The translations under genes were made by a program, and so were the position numbers. DNA of 64,000 nt, from the NCBI RefSeq assembly GCF_003697785.1, contig NZ_QOKZ01000007.1, positions 112,798 through 176,797 of the forward strand, read 5' to 3'. The stretch comes from Paracoccus alkanivorans. Lineage in GTDB: Bacteria > Pseudomonadota > Alphaproteobacteria > Rhodobacterales > Rhodobacteraceae. Each line of letters starts with the position of its first letter. The stretch's first letter is position 1. The notes under the pieces are model-generated. The model was not told the DNA's origin and ran no database searches. It worked only from the letters and a program-made list of their open reading frames with translations. This document shows positions 53,192 to 62,320 of this stretch, piece by piece.

Positions 53192-53755
53192 TCAATCGCG
53201 GAAATATGACGCGAATGCTTCGGGAATGTCGAACTCCTTCAGCGCCTTCGCGCGGGCTTCGGCAGACATCTTGCGGGCGGTCTTCTCGATGATGCGGGGC
53301 ATCTTTTCGTCCGGCTGCTCGGCGGCGAAATCGCCCAGATACCAGCGGATGAAGGTGAAGCAGATCACATCCTCCAGCGCCTGCACATCCGCGTCGCGCT
53401 TGAGCCCCTGTTTCATCAGCATCTTGCGGGTATGGCCGATATCCTCTTCATCATAGCCCGCCTCGGCCATGATCCCGGCGATCCGCTCGGCATGGCGGCG
53501 CCCCTGTTCCTGTCGCCATTGCAGATATCCCGACCGGTCCATCGGATAGTCGCTACGCGGCAAGAGCCAGCGTTCGATATGCTGGCCGCGGCAGGCGATG
53601 CGCAGCGGCTCGCTTGCCTCGGGAAAGAGCCGTTGCTGTTCGGCGGTCATCCTTTGCCCGTAAAGCAGGGCAGCAGGTTGGTCGCCTTCCAGCGTGGGAT
53701 CCTTGGCATTGGCGGCGTCGATGGCGGTGAAGACGTGATCTAGCTGTGTGGTCAT
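53192..53755 (-). CDS. DUF4202 domain protein
   Basis: A 187-residue cytosolic protein of an uncharacterised family. Visible features are the conserved LRIACRGQHIERWLLPRSDY and MDRSGYLQWRQEQGRRHAER, and the run DVICFTFIRWYLGDF. The His and Asp placement resembles a degenerate HD-type metal site, but that is speculative. No signal peptide or membrane span. It is directly upstream of the CbiX-like gene and likely forms a two-gene unit with it, which suggests a link to tetrapyrrole or metal metabolism. Confidence 0.78.
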   Translation of the reverse strand: MTTQLDHVFTAIDAANAKDPTLEGDQPAALLYGQRMTAEQQRLFPEASEPLRIACRGQHIERWLLPRSDYPMDRSGYLQWRQEQGRRHAERIAGIMAEAGYDEEDIGHTRKMLMKQGLKRDADVQALEDVICFTFIRWYLGDFAAEQPDEKMPRIIEKTARKMSAEARAKALKEFDIPEAFASYFRD

Positions 53756-53812
53756 GGCGTGCCCCGATCTGTTGCCCCAGTGTCGCCTGACCGGACCCCA
53801 TGCTGCAAGCCG

Positions 53813-54967
53813 TTATTCGCCCTCTCCGCTGAACGCCCAGTCTCCTTCCCCCAATGCGGGGGAGGCGCGTTCGGCCACGGTATCGCTGCGTGAAAAGCGG
53901 ATCGGGCTGCGCAGGCCGGGGATGCCTTCGGGAGTGACCTGCAACCCGCGCGCCTTGATCTGCGGGTCGGCCAGAGCCTCGGCCACGTCATTCACCGGCC
54001 CGGCGGGAACACCGGCCCTTTCCAGCATCGAGATCAGTTCGGAGCGGGTGAAGCGTTCCGTGGCCTGTGCAAGCAGCGGGGTCAGGCGCGCCCGGTTGGC
54101 CACGCGGGCGGGGTTGGTCGCGTAATCGGGATCCTCGGGCAGGGACGGCAGCTCCAGCGCGCGGCACAGGGCGGCGAATTGCCGGTCGTTTCCGCAGGCG
54201 ATGATCGCATGACCGTCTGATGCCGGAAACAACTGGTAAGGCACGATATTTGGATGGGCATTCCCAAGCCGATGCGGCACGGCCCCACCCAGCAGGTAAT
54301 TCGTGGCCTGGTTGGCCAGCACCGCCACGCCGCAATCAAGCAGCGACAGGTCGATCTGTTGACCGCGCCCCGAGCTTTCGCGCTCGGTCAGCGTTGCCTG
54401 CACTGCAATGACACCATAGAGGCCGGTGAAGATGTCGATCCAGGCGACGCCGACCTTTTGCGGCTCTCCTCCCGGTTCGCCGGTCAGGTCCATGATGCCG
54501 CTCATGCCCTGGATCAGGAAATCATAGCCCGGCTGTGCTGCGCGCGGCCCGTCCTGTCCGAAACCGGTGATCGAGGCATAGACGAGACGCGGATTGCGCG
54601 CAGCGAGGCTGTCATAATCCAGGCCGAAACGGCGCAAGCCGCCCAGCTTGAAATTCTCGATCACCACATCGGCACTGTCGATCAACCGCTTGAGCCGTTC
54701 CAGATCGTCGGGATTCTTGAAATCGCAGGTGACCGAGCGCTTGCCGCGATTGGCGGCGTGGAAATAGGCGGCGACCCTTTCGGTGGTGCCATCGGCGCGG
54801 GGACGGTCGATGAAGGGCGGGCCCCATCGGCGGGTGTCGTCGCCCTCGGGGGCCTCGACCTTGATCACCTCGGCGCCCAGATCGGCCAATGTCTGGCCGA
54901 GCCATGGCCCGGCGAGAATCCGGGCCAGTTCGACGACCTTCAGCCCCTTCAGCGGTGCGTCGGACAT
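53813..54967 (-). CDS. CaiB/BaiF family CoA-transferase, probably for glutarate
   Basis: A 384-residue class III CoA-transferase. The N-terminus LKGLKVVELARILAGPWLGQ followed by TLADLGAEVIKVEAPEGDDT is diagnostic; the catalytic aspartate is expected in FLIQGMSGIMDLTGEPGG. It lies one base after glutaryl-CoA dehydrogenase, the same pairing as the succinyl-CoA:glutarate CoA-transferase that activates glutarate. Glutarate is therefore the best substrate guess. The ATG at 54967 matches the family start. Confidence 0.88.
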   Translation of the reverse strand: MSDAPLKGLKVVELARILAGPWLGQTLADLGAEVIKVEAPEGDDTRRWGPPFIDRPRADGTTERVAAYFHAANRGKRSVTCDFKNPDDLERLKRLIDSADVVIENFKLGGLRRFGLDYDSLAARNPRLVYASITGFGQDGPRAAQPGYDFLIQGMSGIMDLTGEPGGEPQKVGVAWIDIFTGLYGVIAVQATLTERESSGRGQQIDLSLLDCGVAVLANQATNYLLGGAVPHRLGNAHPNIVPYQLFPASDGHAIIACGNDRQFAALCRALELPSLPEDPDYATNPARVANRARLTPLLAQATERFTRSELISMLERAGVPAGPVNDVAEALADPQIKARGLQVTPEGIPGLRSPIRFSRSDTVAERASPALGEGDWAFSGEGE

Positions 54968-54968
54968 T

Positions 54969-56168
54969 TCAACCGAATGCCTGCAGACCGGTTTGCGCAC
55001 GGCCAAGGATCAGCGCATGAACGTCATGCGTGCCCTCGTAAGTGTTCACCGTTTCCAGGTTCTGGGCGTGGCGCATCACGTGATATTCGATCTGGATGCC
55101 GTTGCCGCCATGCATGTCGCGGGCCATGCGGGCGATATCCAGCGCCTTGCCGCAATTGTTGCGCTTGACGATCGAGATCATCTCGGGCGCGAACTTGCCT
55201 TCGTCGAACAGCCGGCCCACGCGCAGGCTGGCTTGCAGGCCAAGGGCGATCTCGGTCTGCATGTCGGCCAGCTTCTTCTGCCAAAGCTGAGTAGCAGCCA
55301 GCGGGCGGTTGAACTGGTGCCGGTCCAGCCCGTATTGGCGGGCGCGGAACCAGCAATCCTCGGCTGCGCCCATCGCGCCCCAACTGATGCCGTAGCGGGC
55401 CCGGTTGAGACAGCCGAAGGGACCGCCCATGCCCTCGATATTGGGCAGGAGAGCGTCCTCGCCGACCTCGACATTATCCATGACGATCTCGCCGGTGATC
55501 GAGGCGCGCAGGGACAGCTTGCCCTCGATCTTGGGCGCGGAGAGGCCCTTCATACCCTTTTCCAGCACGAAGCCACGGACCTTGCCGCCATGCGCTTCGG
55601 ATTTTGCCCAGACAACGAAGACATCCGCGATCGGCGCGTTCGAAATCCACATCTTGGAGCCGGTCAGCCGGTAGCCGCCATCGGTCTTGACCGCGCGAGT
55701 CCGCATTCCGGCGGGGTCCGACCCCGCATCGGGTTCGGTCAGGCCGAAGCAACCGATATATTCGCCGCTGGCCAGCTTGGGCAGGTATTTCTGTTTCTGC
55801 TCTTCGCTGCCATAGGCCTCGATCGGGAACATCACCAGCGAGGACTGCACCGAGGCCATCGAACGATAACCGGAATCGATCCTCTCGATCTCGCGGGCGA
55901 CGAGGCCATAGGACACGTAGGACGCGCCGACGCCGCCATATTCCTCGGCCACCGTCACGCCCAGCATGCCCGCCGCACCCATTTCGCGGAAGATTTCCGG
56001 GTCGGTATGCTCGTTCATGTAGGCGTCCTGCACGCGCGGCGCGAGGCTTTCCGCCGCGAAGGCGGCGGCAGAATCGCGGATCATCCGCTCTTCCTCGGTC
56101 AGTTGCTCATCCAGCAGGAACGGATCGGACCACGAGAAGGGCGCACCCTTATGCGATTTGGTGGACAT
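54969..56168 (-). CDS. gcdH: Glutaryl-CoA dehydrogenase
   Basis: A 399-residue flavoprotein that oxidises and decarboxylates glutaryl-CoA to crotonyl-CoA. Features are [40 protein letters not shown], and [20 protein letters not shown] with the catalytic glutamate. The arginine near residue 95 region needed for the glutarate carboxylate is not assigned by eye. With the CoA-transferase it forms a route for glutarate from lysine or other compounds. A divergent LysR regulator lies 116 bases upstream. Confidence 0.93.
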   Translation of the reverse strand: MSTKSHKGAPFSWSDPFLLDEQLTEEERMIRDSAAAFAAESLAPRVQDAYMNEHTDPEIFREMGAAGMLGVTVAEEYGGVGASYVSYGLVAREIERIDSGYRSMASVQSSLVMFPIEAYGSEEQKQKYLPKLASGEYIGCFGLTEPDAGSDPAGMRTRAVKTDGGYRLTGSKMWISNAPIADVFVVWAKSEAHGGKVRGFVLEKGMKGLSAPKIEGKLSLRASITGEIVMDNVEVGEDALLPNIEGMGGPFGCLNRARYGISWGAMGAAEDCWFRARQYGLDRHQFNRPLAATQLWQKKLADMQTEIALGLQASLRVGRLFDEGKFAPEMISIVKRNNCGKALDIARMARDMHGGNGIQIEYHVMRHAQNLETVNTYEGTHDVHALILGRAQTGLQAFG

Positions 56169-56284
56169 CGGAATTCTCCCTCTTGGGCGGCAGCTTGCCG
56201 CGCCTGATATTCTGGCGGCAACAGATAACGCTTTGCAAGCCGCCCGGAAATCGGATAATCCGCATCAGTTCATGCATGGAATGA

Positions 56285-57214
56285 ATGAAGTTGCGGCAAC
56301 GGCGCTTTCTTCCCAATCTCAGTCTGCTGATGGCCTTTGACGCGGTAATGCGCAACGGATCGGTGACCGGCGCGGCGCAGGACCTGAGCCTGACGCAAAG
56401 CACGGTCAGCCGCCTGGTGCAATCGCTGGAGGCGCAACTGGGGCAGCCGCTGTTCATCCGCCACCGCAAACGGCTGGTTCCCACCGAGGCCGCGCATCGC
56501 TATTTCCGCGAGATCTCGCAGGCGCTGGACCAGATCCAACGCTCCAGCATGTCGCTGATCGCCAATCCCGATGGCGGCAGTCTTGATCTGGCGGTTCTGC
56601 CAACCTTTGCCACCCGCTGGCTCGCCCCCCGGCTGCCGGCATTCCTGTCGGCCAACCCGGGAGTGTCGATCAACCTGGCGACGCGCTTCAAGGCCTTCAG
56701 CTTCGATGCCGAACGGTTCGACGCGGTGATCTATTTCGGTCATGACGACTGGCCGGGCGCGGTGCATGTCAAGCTGTTCGATGAGCGCGTCACGGCCTGT
56801 GCCTCGCCCGAATTCCTGCGCCAGCACCCTGTGGCACGGGCCGAGGATCTGCATGACCTCGTGCTGCTGCAACTCGAGACCCGGCTGAGCGCATGGGCGG
56901 ACTGGTTCGCAGGGCAGGGGGCCGGGGCGCCGCCGATCCGCAACGGGATGCTGATGGATCAGTTCTCGATGATGATACAGGCGGCGATTTCGGGGCTGGG
57001 GGTGGCGCTGTTGCCGGATTACCTTGCCCGGATCGAGATCGCCGAGGGTCGCTTGCGGCCGATCCTGCGGACGGCGGTGCCCGGAACAGGAGCCTACTGG
57101 CTGGCTTGGCCTGCGGCCCGGCAGGGGCTGAAGCCGCTGGAGGCGTTCCGGGGCTGGATCACCGCCCGGATCGCGGATGAATTCAGCGACGCCATTCCCG
57201 GCGCAGAAGGATGA
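56285..57214 (+). CDS. LysR-family transcriptional regulator, probable regulator of gcdH
   Basis: A 309-residue regulator. The N-terminal winged helix-turn-helix reads FLPNLSLLMAFDAVMRNGSV and AAQDLSLTQSTVSRLVQSLE, followed by a GcvA-like effector domain. It is divergent from gcdH, the usual position for LysR control of a neighbour. An inverted repeat TTCAT-N7-ATGAA at 56269-56285 overlaps its own start and may be an autoregulatory site. The 3' end overlaps the convergent SURF1 gene by 32 bases. Confidence 0.88.
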   Translation: MKLRQRRFLPNLSLLMAFDAVMRNGSVTGAAQDLSLTQSTVSRLVQSLEAQLGQPLFIRHRKRLVPTEAAHRYFREISQALDQIQRSSMSLIANPDGGSLDLAVLPTFATRWLAPRLPAFLSANPGVSINLATRFKAFSFDAERFDAVIYFGHDDWPGAVHVKLFDERVTACASPEFLRQHPVARAEDLHDLVLLQLETRLSAWADWFAGQGAGAPPIRNGMLMDQFSMMIQAAISGLGVALLPDYLARIEIAEGRLRPILRTAVPGTGAYWLAWPAARQGLKPLEAFRGWITARIADEFSDAIPGAEG

Positions 57215-57896
57215 AACTGGCGATGGCCAGCCCCGCTGCCAGCGCGAACCAGGTCAGCGCATAGCCCAGATGGGGGTTGCGAAATCTGACCACCGTCAAT
57301 CCGCCGATCGGAAGCTCGCTTTCGTCATTGCGGGCCGCGTCGATGAAATAGGGGGCGGCCTCGCCGATGTCGCGCGAAAGGGCAAGCGCCCCGGTATCGC
57401 GCGAAAACCAGCGGTCGGCAGCGGGATTGTTGCTTCGCAGGAAGGCGCCGCCGGGCTGACTCATGCGCAAGAGACCGGTGACCTGCTGTTGTCCGACAGG
57501 CAGGGGGCGGTTCGGCTCGGCGCTTCGCTCCTGCGGAACGAAGCCGCGATTGATCCAGACGGTCCAGCCTTCGAGCGTGCGCAGCGGTGACATGACCCAG
57601 AAACCGGCGCCGTATTCGGTGACCGCCTTAACCAGCGCCTCGCTCTCCGGCAGATAGGCGCCGGTCACGGTGACGCGGCTATATTCGTCCTCGCGCGTAT
57701 TCAGATCGGGCCAGCCGGGCGGGGCGGGAGCCTCGACAACCGGGGCGGCAAGACGTTCCTCGACCCGGGCGATCAGGCCGGTTTTCCAGCCAAGGCGCTG
57801 GACCTGCCAGATGCCAAGCCCCATCAGCACGACGACGAGCGTCAGCACCAGAAGCCCGGTCAGGGCTTTCCGGCGATGGGGCGTGGCGGATGTCAC
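57183..57896 (-). CDS. SURF1 family protein of the quinol oxidase operon
   Basis: A 237-residue inner-membrane protein with one span near each end (GLLVLTLVVVLMGLGIWQVQ and YALTWFALAAGLAIASFILL) and a periplasmic domain between. The family motif GLGIWQVQRLGWK is clear. SURF1 proteins supply haem a to terminal oxidases; Paracoccus denitrificans has a separate SURF1 for its quinol oxidase, encoded at the end of the qox operon, which this gene matches. A GTG start at 57896 is chosen because it overlaps the cyoD stop (GTGA). Confidence 0.9.
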   Translation of the reverse strand: MTSATPHRRKALTGLLVLTLVVVLMGLGIWQVQRLGWKTGLIARVEERLAAPVVEAPAPPGWPDLNTREDEYSRVTVTGAYLPESEALVKAVTEYGAGFWVMSPLRTLEGWTVWINRGFVPQERSAEPNRPLPVGQQQVTGLLRMSQPGGAFLRSNNPAADRWFSRDTGALALSRDIGEAAPYFIDAARNDESELPIGGLTVVRFRNPHLGYALTWFALAAGLAIASFILLRREWRR

Positions 57897-58261
57897 CGCA
57901 ACTGCTCCGGCAGCAGGTCGTGGTTCATCTGCGGCATCATGTTGGTATTCAGGTGATACATGACCCACAGCGAACCCGCGATCATGATGACCACGATGAT
58001 GACGGTGAACAGGGTCGAAAGCAGCGTCCAGCCCTCTTCCGCGCGGCTGTTCATATGCAGGAAATACACCATGTGAACCAGGACCTGCACGATCGCGCAG
58101 CCGACCACCACGCCGACGGTCAGCAGGCGGCTTTCGAACCCTCCGGCCATGACCAGCCCGAAGGGAATCGCGGTCAGGACCACCGACAGCAGGAAGCCGG
58201 TGATATAGCTGCGGTAGCTGCCGTGGTCGTGGTTGTCTTCGTGATGCGTATGTGCCGACAT
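57893..58261 (-). CDS. cyoD: Quinol oxidase subunit IV
   Basis: A 122-residue membrane protein (QoxD). The His-rich N-terminus MSAHTHHEDNHDHGSYRSYI is followed by three membrane spans, with the family block VQVLVHMVYFLHMNS in the second. It stabilises the oxidase and aids assembly of the copper B centre. Both ends overlap neighbouring genes by four bases. Confidence 0.93.
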   Translation of the reverse strand: MSAHTHHEDNHDHGSYRSYITGFLLSVVLTAIPFGLVMAGGFESRLLTVGVVVGCAIVQVLVHMVYFLHMNSRAEEGWTLLSTLFTVIIVVIMIAGSLWVMYHLNTNMMPQMNHDLLPEQLR

Positions 58262-58866
58262 CAGATCATCCCCAGCAGATAGACAAGCGTGAATACCCCG
58301 ATCCAGATCACGTCGAGGAAATGCCAGAACAGGCTTAGGCACATCAACCGCCGCCGGTTCGCGGCAATCAGCCCGTGTTTCGAGACCTGCACCATCAGCG
58401 TCACCAGCCAGATCGAACCGAAAGTGACATGCAGTCCATGCGTGCCGACCAGCGTGAAGAAGGCAGAGAGAAAGGCTGAGCGCTGCGGTCCCGCACCCTC
58501 GTGGATCATGTGGCGGAACTCGTAAAGCTCGATGCCCAGGAAACACAGGCCGAAGACCAGCGTGATCCCCAGCCAGCGCAGCGTTCCGGCCCGGTTGTCC
58601 TGCGCCATTGCCAGCATCGCGAAACCATAGGTGATCGAGGACAGCAGCAGCATTGCCGTGTTCACTGCGACCAATTCCAGGTCGAACAGGTCCTTGGGGC
58701 CGGGGCCTGCGGCATAGTTGCCGTGCAGCACGCCGAATGTCGCGAAGAGGACCGCGAACATCAGGCAATCGCTCATCAGGTAGACCCAGAAACCGATATT
58801 GGTCGAGGCGCCTTCCTCGTGGTGATGCGGCTCGGTCTGCCAGAAATCTTGAGTGGTCATGCTCAT
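58261..58866 (-). CDS. cyoC: Quinol oxidase subunit III
   Basis: A 201-residue membrane protein (QoxC) with five spans. Typical sequences are NIGFWVYLMSDCLMFAVLFA, LVGTHGLHVTFGSIWL and the terminal WHFLDVIWIGVFTLVYLLGM. The ATG at 58866 has a GGGAGCC site; ATG at 58860 two codons later is the alternative. It follows cyoB by four bases. Confidence 0.93.
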   Translation of the reverse strand: MSMTTQDFWQTEPHHHEEGASTNIGFWVYLMSDCLMFAVLFATFGVLHGNYAAGPGPKDLFDLELVAVNTAMLLLSSITYGFAMLAMAQDNRAGTLRWLGITLVFGLCFLGIELYEFRHMIHEGAGPQRSAFLSAFFTLVGTHGLHVTFGSIWLVTLMVQVSKHGLIAANRRRLMCLSLFWHFLDVIWIGVFTLVYLLGMI

Positions 58867-58870
58867 CTGT

Positions 58871-60874
58871 TCAGGCTCCCTGTGCCAGAAGGCGCGATCG
58901 GGTTTCCTCGGTGCGCTGCACCTCATCGGCGGGAATGTGGTAATCGCGGTCGTAGTTGAACGTATGCGCGATGGCCGCCGCTACCAGCGCGACAAAGGAC
59001 AGCGCCGCCAGCCACCAGATATACCAGACCAGCGCCATGCCGCAGACGGTCGAAAGTGCCGCGAGGATGACCCCCGCCCCGGTATTGCGCGGCATGTGGA
59101 TGGGCAGCGAGGGGGCATCGGGACGGGCGGCGCCATGCGCCTTGATCTCGGCCCATGCGTCCAGCCCGCGCACCACCGGCGTGAAGGCGAAATTATAGGC
59201 TGCGGGAGGCGAGGATGTCGCCCATTCCAGGGTTCGTCCGTCCCACGGATCCCCGGTCAGATCGCGGTTGCGTTCCCGCCGCCAGATCGAGACGCCGAAC
59301 TGGATGAACATCGCTGCGATGCCGCAGGCGATCAGGACTGCGCCAAAGCCCGCGATGACGAACCAGATCTGCAGCCCCGGATCGTCGAAGACGCGCATGC
59401 GCCGGGTCACGCCCATCAGGCCGAGGATATACAGCGGCATGAAGGCGACCCAGAAACCGATGACCCAGAACCAGAAGGACACCTTGCCCCAGAACACATC
59501 CAGCTTGTAGCCGAAGGCCTTGGGCCACCAGAAATTGATTGCCGCGAAGATACCGAACAGCACCCCGCCGATGATCACGTTATGGAAATGCGCCACCAGG
59601 AACAGCGAGTTGTGCAGCACGAAATCCGCCGGCGGAACGGCCAGCAGCACCCCGGTCATGCCGCCGACAACGAAGGTCAGCATGAAGGCGATGGTCCACA
59701 TCAGCGGCAGCTCGAAGCGCAGCCGCCCCTGATACATGGTGAACAGCCAGTTGAAGATCTTGGCGCCGGTCGGGATCGAGATGATCATCGTGGTGATCCC
59801 GAAGAAGGAATTCACCGAGGCGCCCGATCCCATGGTAAAGAAGTGGTGCAGCCAGACGACATAGCTGAGGATGGTGATGCAGACCGTCGCATAGACCATC
59901 GAGGTATAGCCGAACAGCTTCTTGCCCGAGAAGGTCGAGGTGACCTCGGAAAAGACCCCGAAGAGCGGCAGGATCAGGATATAGACTTCCGGATGGCCCC
60001 AAATCCAGATGAGGTTGATATACATCATCGAATTGCCGCCAAGGTCATTGGTGAAGAAATTGGTGCCGACGTAACGGTCAAGCGTCAACAGCACGAGGGT
60101 CGCGGTCAGCACCGGGAAAGAGGCGACGATCAGGATATTGGTGCAAAAGGATGTCCAGGTGAACACGGGCATCCGCATCATGGTCATGCCCGGTGCGCGC
60201 ATCTTGAGGATCGTCACCAGCAGGTTGATCCCCGACAATGTCGTGCCGACGCCCGCGACCTGCAGGCCCCAGATATAGTAATCGACGCCGACCCAGGGGC
60301 TGTAGGACAGTCCTGAAAGCGGCGGAAAGGCCAGCCAGCCGGTCTGTGCGAACTCGCCCACGAAAAGCGAGGCCATCACGATCACCGCGCCGCCCACGGT
60401 CATCCAGAACGAGAAATTGTTGAGAAAGGGAAAGGACACGTCGCGCGCGCCGATCTGCAGTGGCACGATATAGTTCATCAGCCCAGTGACGAAGGGCATC
60501 GCCACGAAGAAGATCATGATCACGCCATGGGCGGTGAAAATCTGGTCGTAGTGATGCGCGTTCAGGTAACCTTCGGAGCCGTTGAAGGCCATCGCCTGCT
60601 GCAGCCGCATCATAATGGCGTCGGCGAAGCCGCGAACGAACATGATCAGGCCGAGCACCATATACATGATCCCGATCTTCTTGTGATCGACCGAGGTGAA
60701 CCATTCGTGCCACAGATATCCCCAGAGCCGGTATCGGGTCAGAGCCGCGAGCAAGGCGATGCCCCCGACCGCCACGACCGCGAAGGTAGCGAGCACGATG
60801 GGTTCCCTGGGAATCGCATCCCAGTTCAGGCGGCCAAGCAGGAAGGTGGTCTCGACATTGGCAGGGATGGCCAT
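58871..60874 (-). CDS. cyoB: Quinol oxidase subunit I
   Basis: A 667-residue haem-copper oxidase catalytic subunit (QoxB). The metal ligands and proton-path residues are intact: [11 protein letters not shown] for the low-spin haem, [15 protein letters not shown] with the copper ligand, cross-linked Tyr and conserved Glu, [10 protein letters not shown] for copper, and [11 protein letters not shown] for both haems. Fifteen membrane spans are expected as in CyoB. The complex oxidises ubiquinol and pumps protons, reducing oxygen to water. The ATG at 60874 is 13 bases after cyoA. Confidence 0.96.
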   Translation of the reverse strand: MAIPANVETTFLLGRLNWDAIPREPIVLATFAVVAVGGIALLAALTRYRLWGYLWHEWFTSVDHKKIGIMYMVLGLIMFVRGFADAIMMRLQQAMAFNGSEGYLNAHHYDQIFTAHGVIMIFFVAMPFVTGLMNYIVPLQIGARDVSFPFLNNFSFWMTVGGAVIVMASLFVGEFAQTGWLAFPPLSGLSYSPWVGVDYYIWGLQVAGVGTTLSGINLLVTILKMRAPGMTMMRMPVFTWTSFCTNILIVASFPVLTATLVLLTLDRYVGTNFFTNDLGGNSMMYINLIWIWGHPEVYILILPLFGVFSEVTSTFSGKKLFGYTSMVYATVCITILSYVVWLHHFFTMGSGASVNSFFGITTMIISIPTGAKIFNWLFTMYQGRLRFELPLMWTIAFMLTFVVGGMTGVLLAVPPADFVLHNSLFLVAHFHNVIIGGVLFGIFAAINFWWPKAFGYKLDVFWGKVSFWFWVIGFWVAFMPLYILGLMGVTRRMRVFDDPGLQIWFVIAGFGAVLIACGIAAMFIQFGVSIWRRERNRDLTGDPWDGRTLEWATSSPPAAYNFAFTPVVRGLDAWAEIKAHGAARPDAPSLPIHMPRNTGAGVILAALSTVCGMALVWYIWWLAALSFVALVAAAIAHTFNYDRDYHIPADEVQRTEETRSRLLAQGA

Positions 60875-60887
60875 CGCGAATATCCGT

Positions 60888-62090
60888 TCAAAGTTTCTGT
60901 TCTGGGGTGCTGATGGTCCGGGCATCGCGGATCACCGGCGCGTTCAGCCGCTCGAAGATCCCGGTGGGCACGGGCAAGGCACGGCCGCGCATCGGGGTCC
61001 GGTCGGCGCGCCTGGCCGGTTCCTCGTCGAGATCGGCCAGCATCAGGGCGGTGTCCTGCGGCGTGCAGATGGACGAGACCATGAAGGGCGTCTTGCCCAG
61101 CACCGGTTCGCCCGAGCCGCGGCGCACATGCTTGTCATGGGTCAGTGCCTGGATATTGACAGTGCCTTCCATACCCAACCCGCCCCGGTCATCGATAGCC
61201 ATCATTTCGGCCATGCACATCTTGCCCGGCTCCACGCACAGGTTCACCACGCGGTTGAACAGTTCCGGGTCCACCTCGGCATAGCTGCGGGGCGGGACGT
61301 TCTGACTGGGCGCTTCAAGCTCCAGATATTCCTCCCGGCTCAATTCGCCGCCTGCTTCGCGGGCCTTGGCCAGCCATTCCTCGAAACCGGCCTGATCCGT
61401 GGCATGGGTCTTGAAGCGCATGCCCGAAAAGCCCCAGCCCGAATAATGCGAGGCAAGCCCCTGGTAGCTGCCGGCATTGTTGAACACGCCGTGCAGCTTG
61501 GTCTCCATTCCCGGCATGGCATAGATCATCCCCGCCATCGCCGGGATATAGAAGGCGTTCATCACCGAAGAGGATGTCAGGCTGAATTCGATCTCGCGGT
61601 TGACCGGGACTGCCAGCTCGTTGACCGAGGCGACGCCCTGTTCGGGATAGATGAACAGCCATTTCCAGTCCAGCGCGACCACCTGCACCTCCAGCGGCTC
61701 ATGATCCCCGGCGATCTCCTCGGTGGCGCTGAGCCGGTCCAGTGGGCGATAGGGATCCAGCAGATGCGTCCCGACCCAGGTCAGGGCGCCCAGGCAGATG
61801 ATGATCAGCAGCGGCGCGGCCCAGATCACCAGCTCGAACTTGGTCGAATGGTCCCAATCCGGGTTGTAGGCGGCCTTTTTCGACGCCCGGTATTTCCATG
61901 CGAAGAACACGGTCAGGGCCATGACCGGAATGATGATGATCAGCATCAGCCCGGTCGCGGCCAGCAGCAGATCCTTCTGCCGTTCCGCGATATCGCCTGC
62001 CGGAGAGAGCACGACGGCCTTGCAGCCCGAAAGTATCGCGGCGGCGAAAGCAAATACGGCAAGCCTGGCGGGTCCTGAAAGTCTGGGCAT
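60888..62090 (-). CDS. cyoA: Quinol oxidase subunit II
   Basis: A 400-residue membrane-anchored lipoprotein (QoxA). The lipobox is ILSGC, followed by two membrane spans and a periplasmic cupredoxin domain ([20 protein letters not shown]). The CuA ligand cysteines of cytochrome c oxidase are absent, which marks it as a quinol oxidase. The C-terminal 90 residues extend beyond typical CyoA. It is the first gene of the operon; the 230 bases before it are shared with the divergent MFS gene and should hold both promoters. Confidence 0.94.
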   Translation of the reverse strand: MPRLSGPARLAVFAFAAAILSGCKAVVLSPAGDIAERQKDLLLAATGLMLIIIIPVMALTVFFAWKYRASKKAAYNPDWDHSTKFELVIWAAPLLIIICLGALTWVGTHLLDPYRPLDRLSATEEIAGDHEPLEVQVVALDWKWLFIYPEQGVASVNELAVPVNREIEFSLTSSSVMNAFYIPAMAGMIYAMPGMETKLHGVFNNAGSYQGLASHYSGWGFSGMRFKTHATDQAGFEEWLAKAREAGGELSREEYLELEAPSQNVPPRSYAEVDPELFNRVVNLCVEPGKMCMAEMMAIDDRGGLGMEGTVNIQALTHDKHVRRGSGEPVLGKTPFMVSSICTPQDTALMLADLDEEPARRADRTPMRGRALPVPTGIFERLNAPVIRDARTISTPEQKL

Positions 62091-62184
62091 GGGGTTCTGA
62101 GTCCTCTCGTCATGAGGGAAGCGGATCGCTATCGGGATCGGCGCATCTTCTAGTCCCTGCGTTCTTCGGGCGGTATCGGACAAT

Positions 62185-62213
62185 TTGACACATACAACTC
62201 GACGCTGTTTCAT
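62185..62213 (+). promoter_or_regulatory. Possible sigma-70 promoter towards the MFS gene
   Basis: A perfect TTGACA (62185-62190) is followed after 17 bases by TTTCAT (62208-62213), matching four of six -10 positions. It points to the transporter gene 108 bases downstream and lies in the region shared with the quinol oxidase operon. Confidence 0.4.
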
Positions 62214-62320
62214 GGCTAGAAGTCCTGCATAACAGGTCAGGATTGGACCTGCATAGCATGCTTGCCGCCGATTCCGCGCGAACAGGGCCGTCGCCGGAGC
62301 GATGAAGGAAACCGTAAGAC

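Noticed and set aside
60078..60713. Long alternate frames inside cyoB and antisense to the oxidase operon
   Set aside because: Arg/Pro/Ala-rich translations with no family resemblance, explained by third-position GC bias of the real genes.
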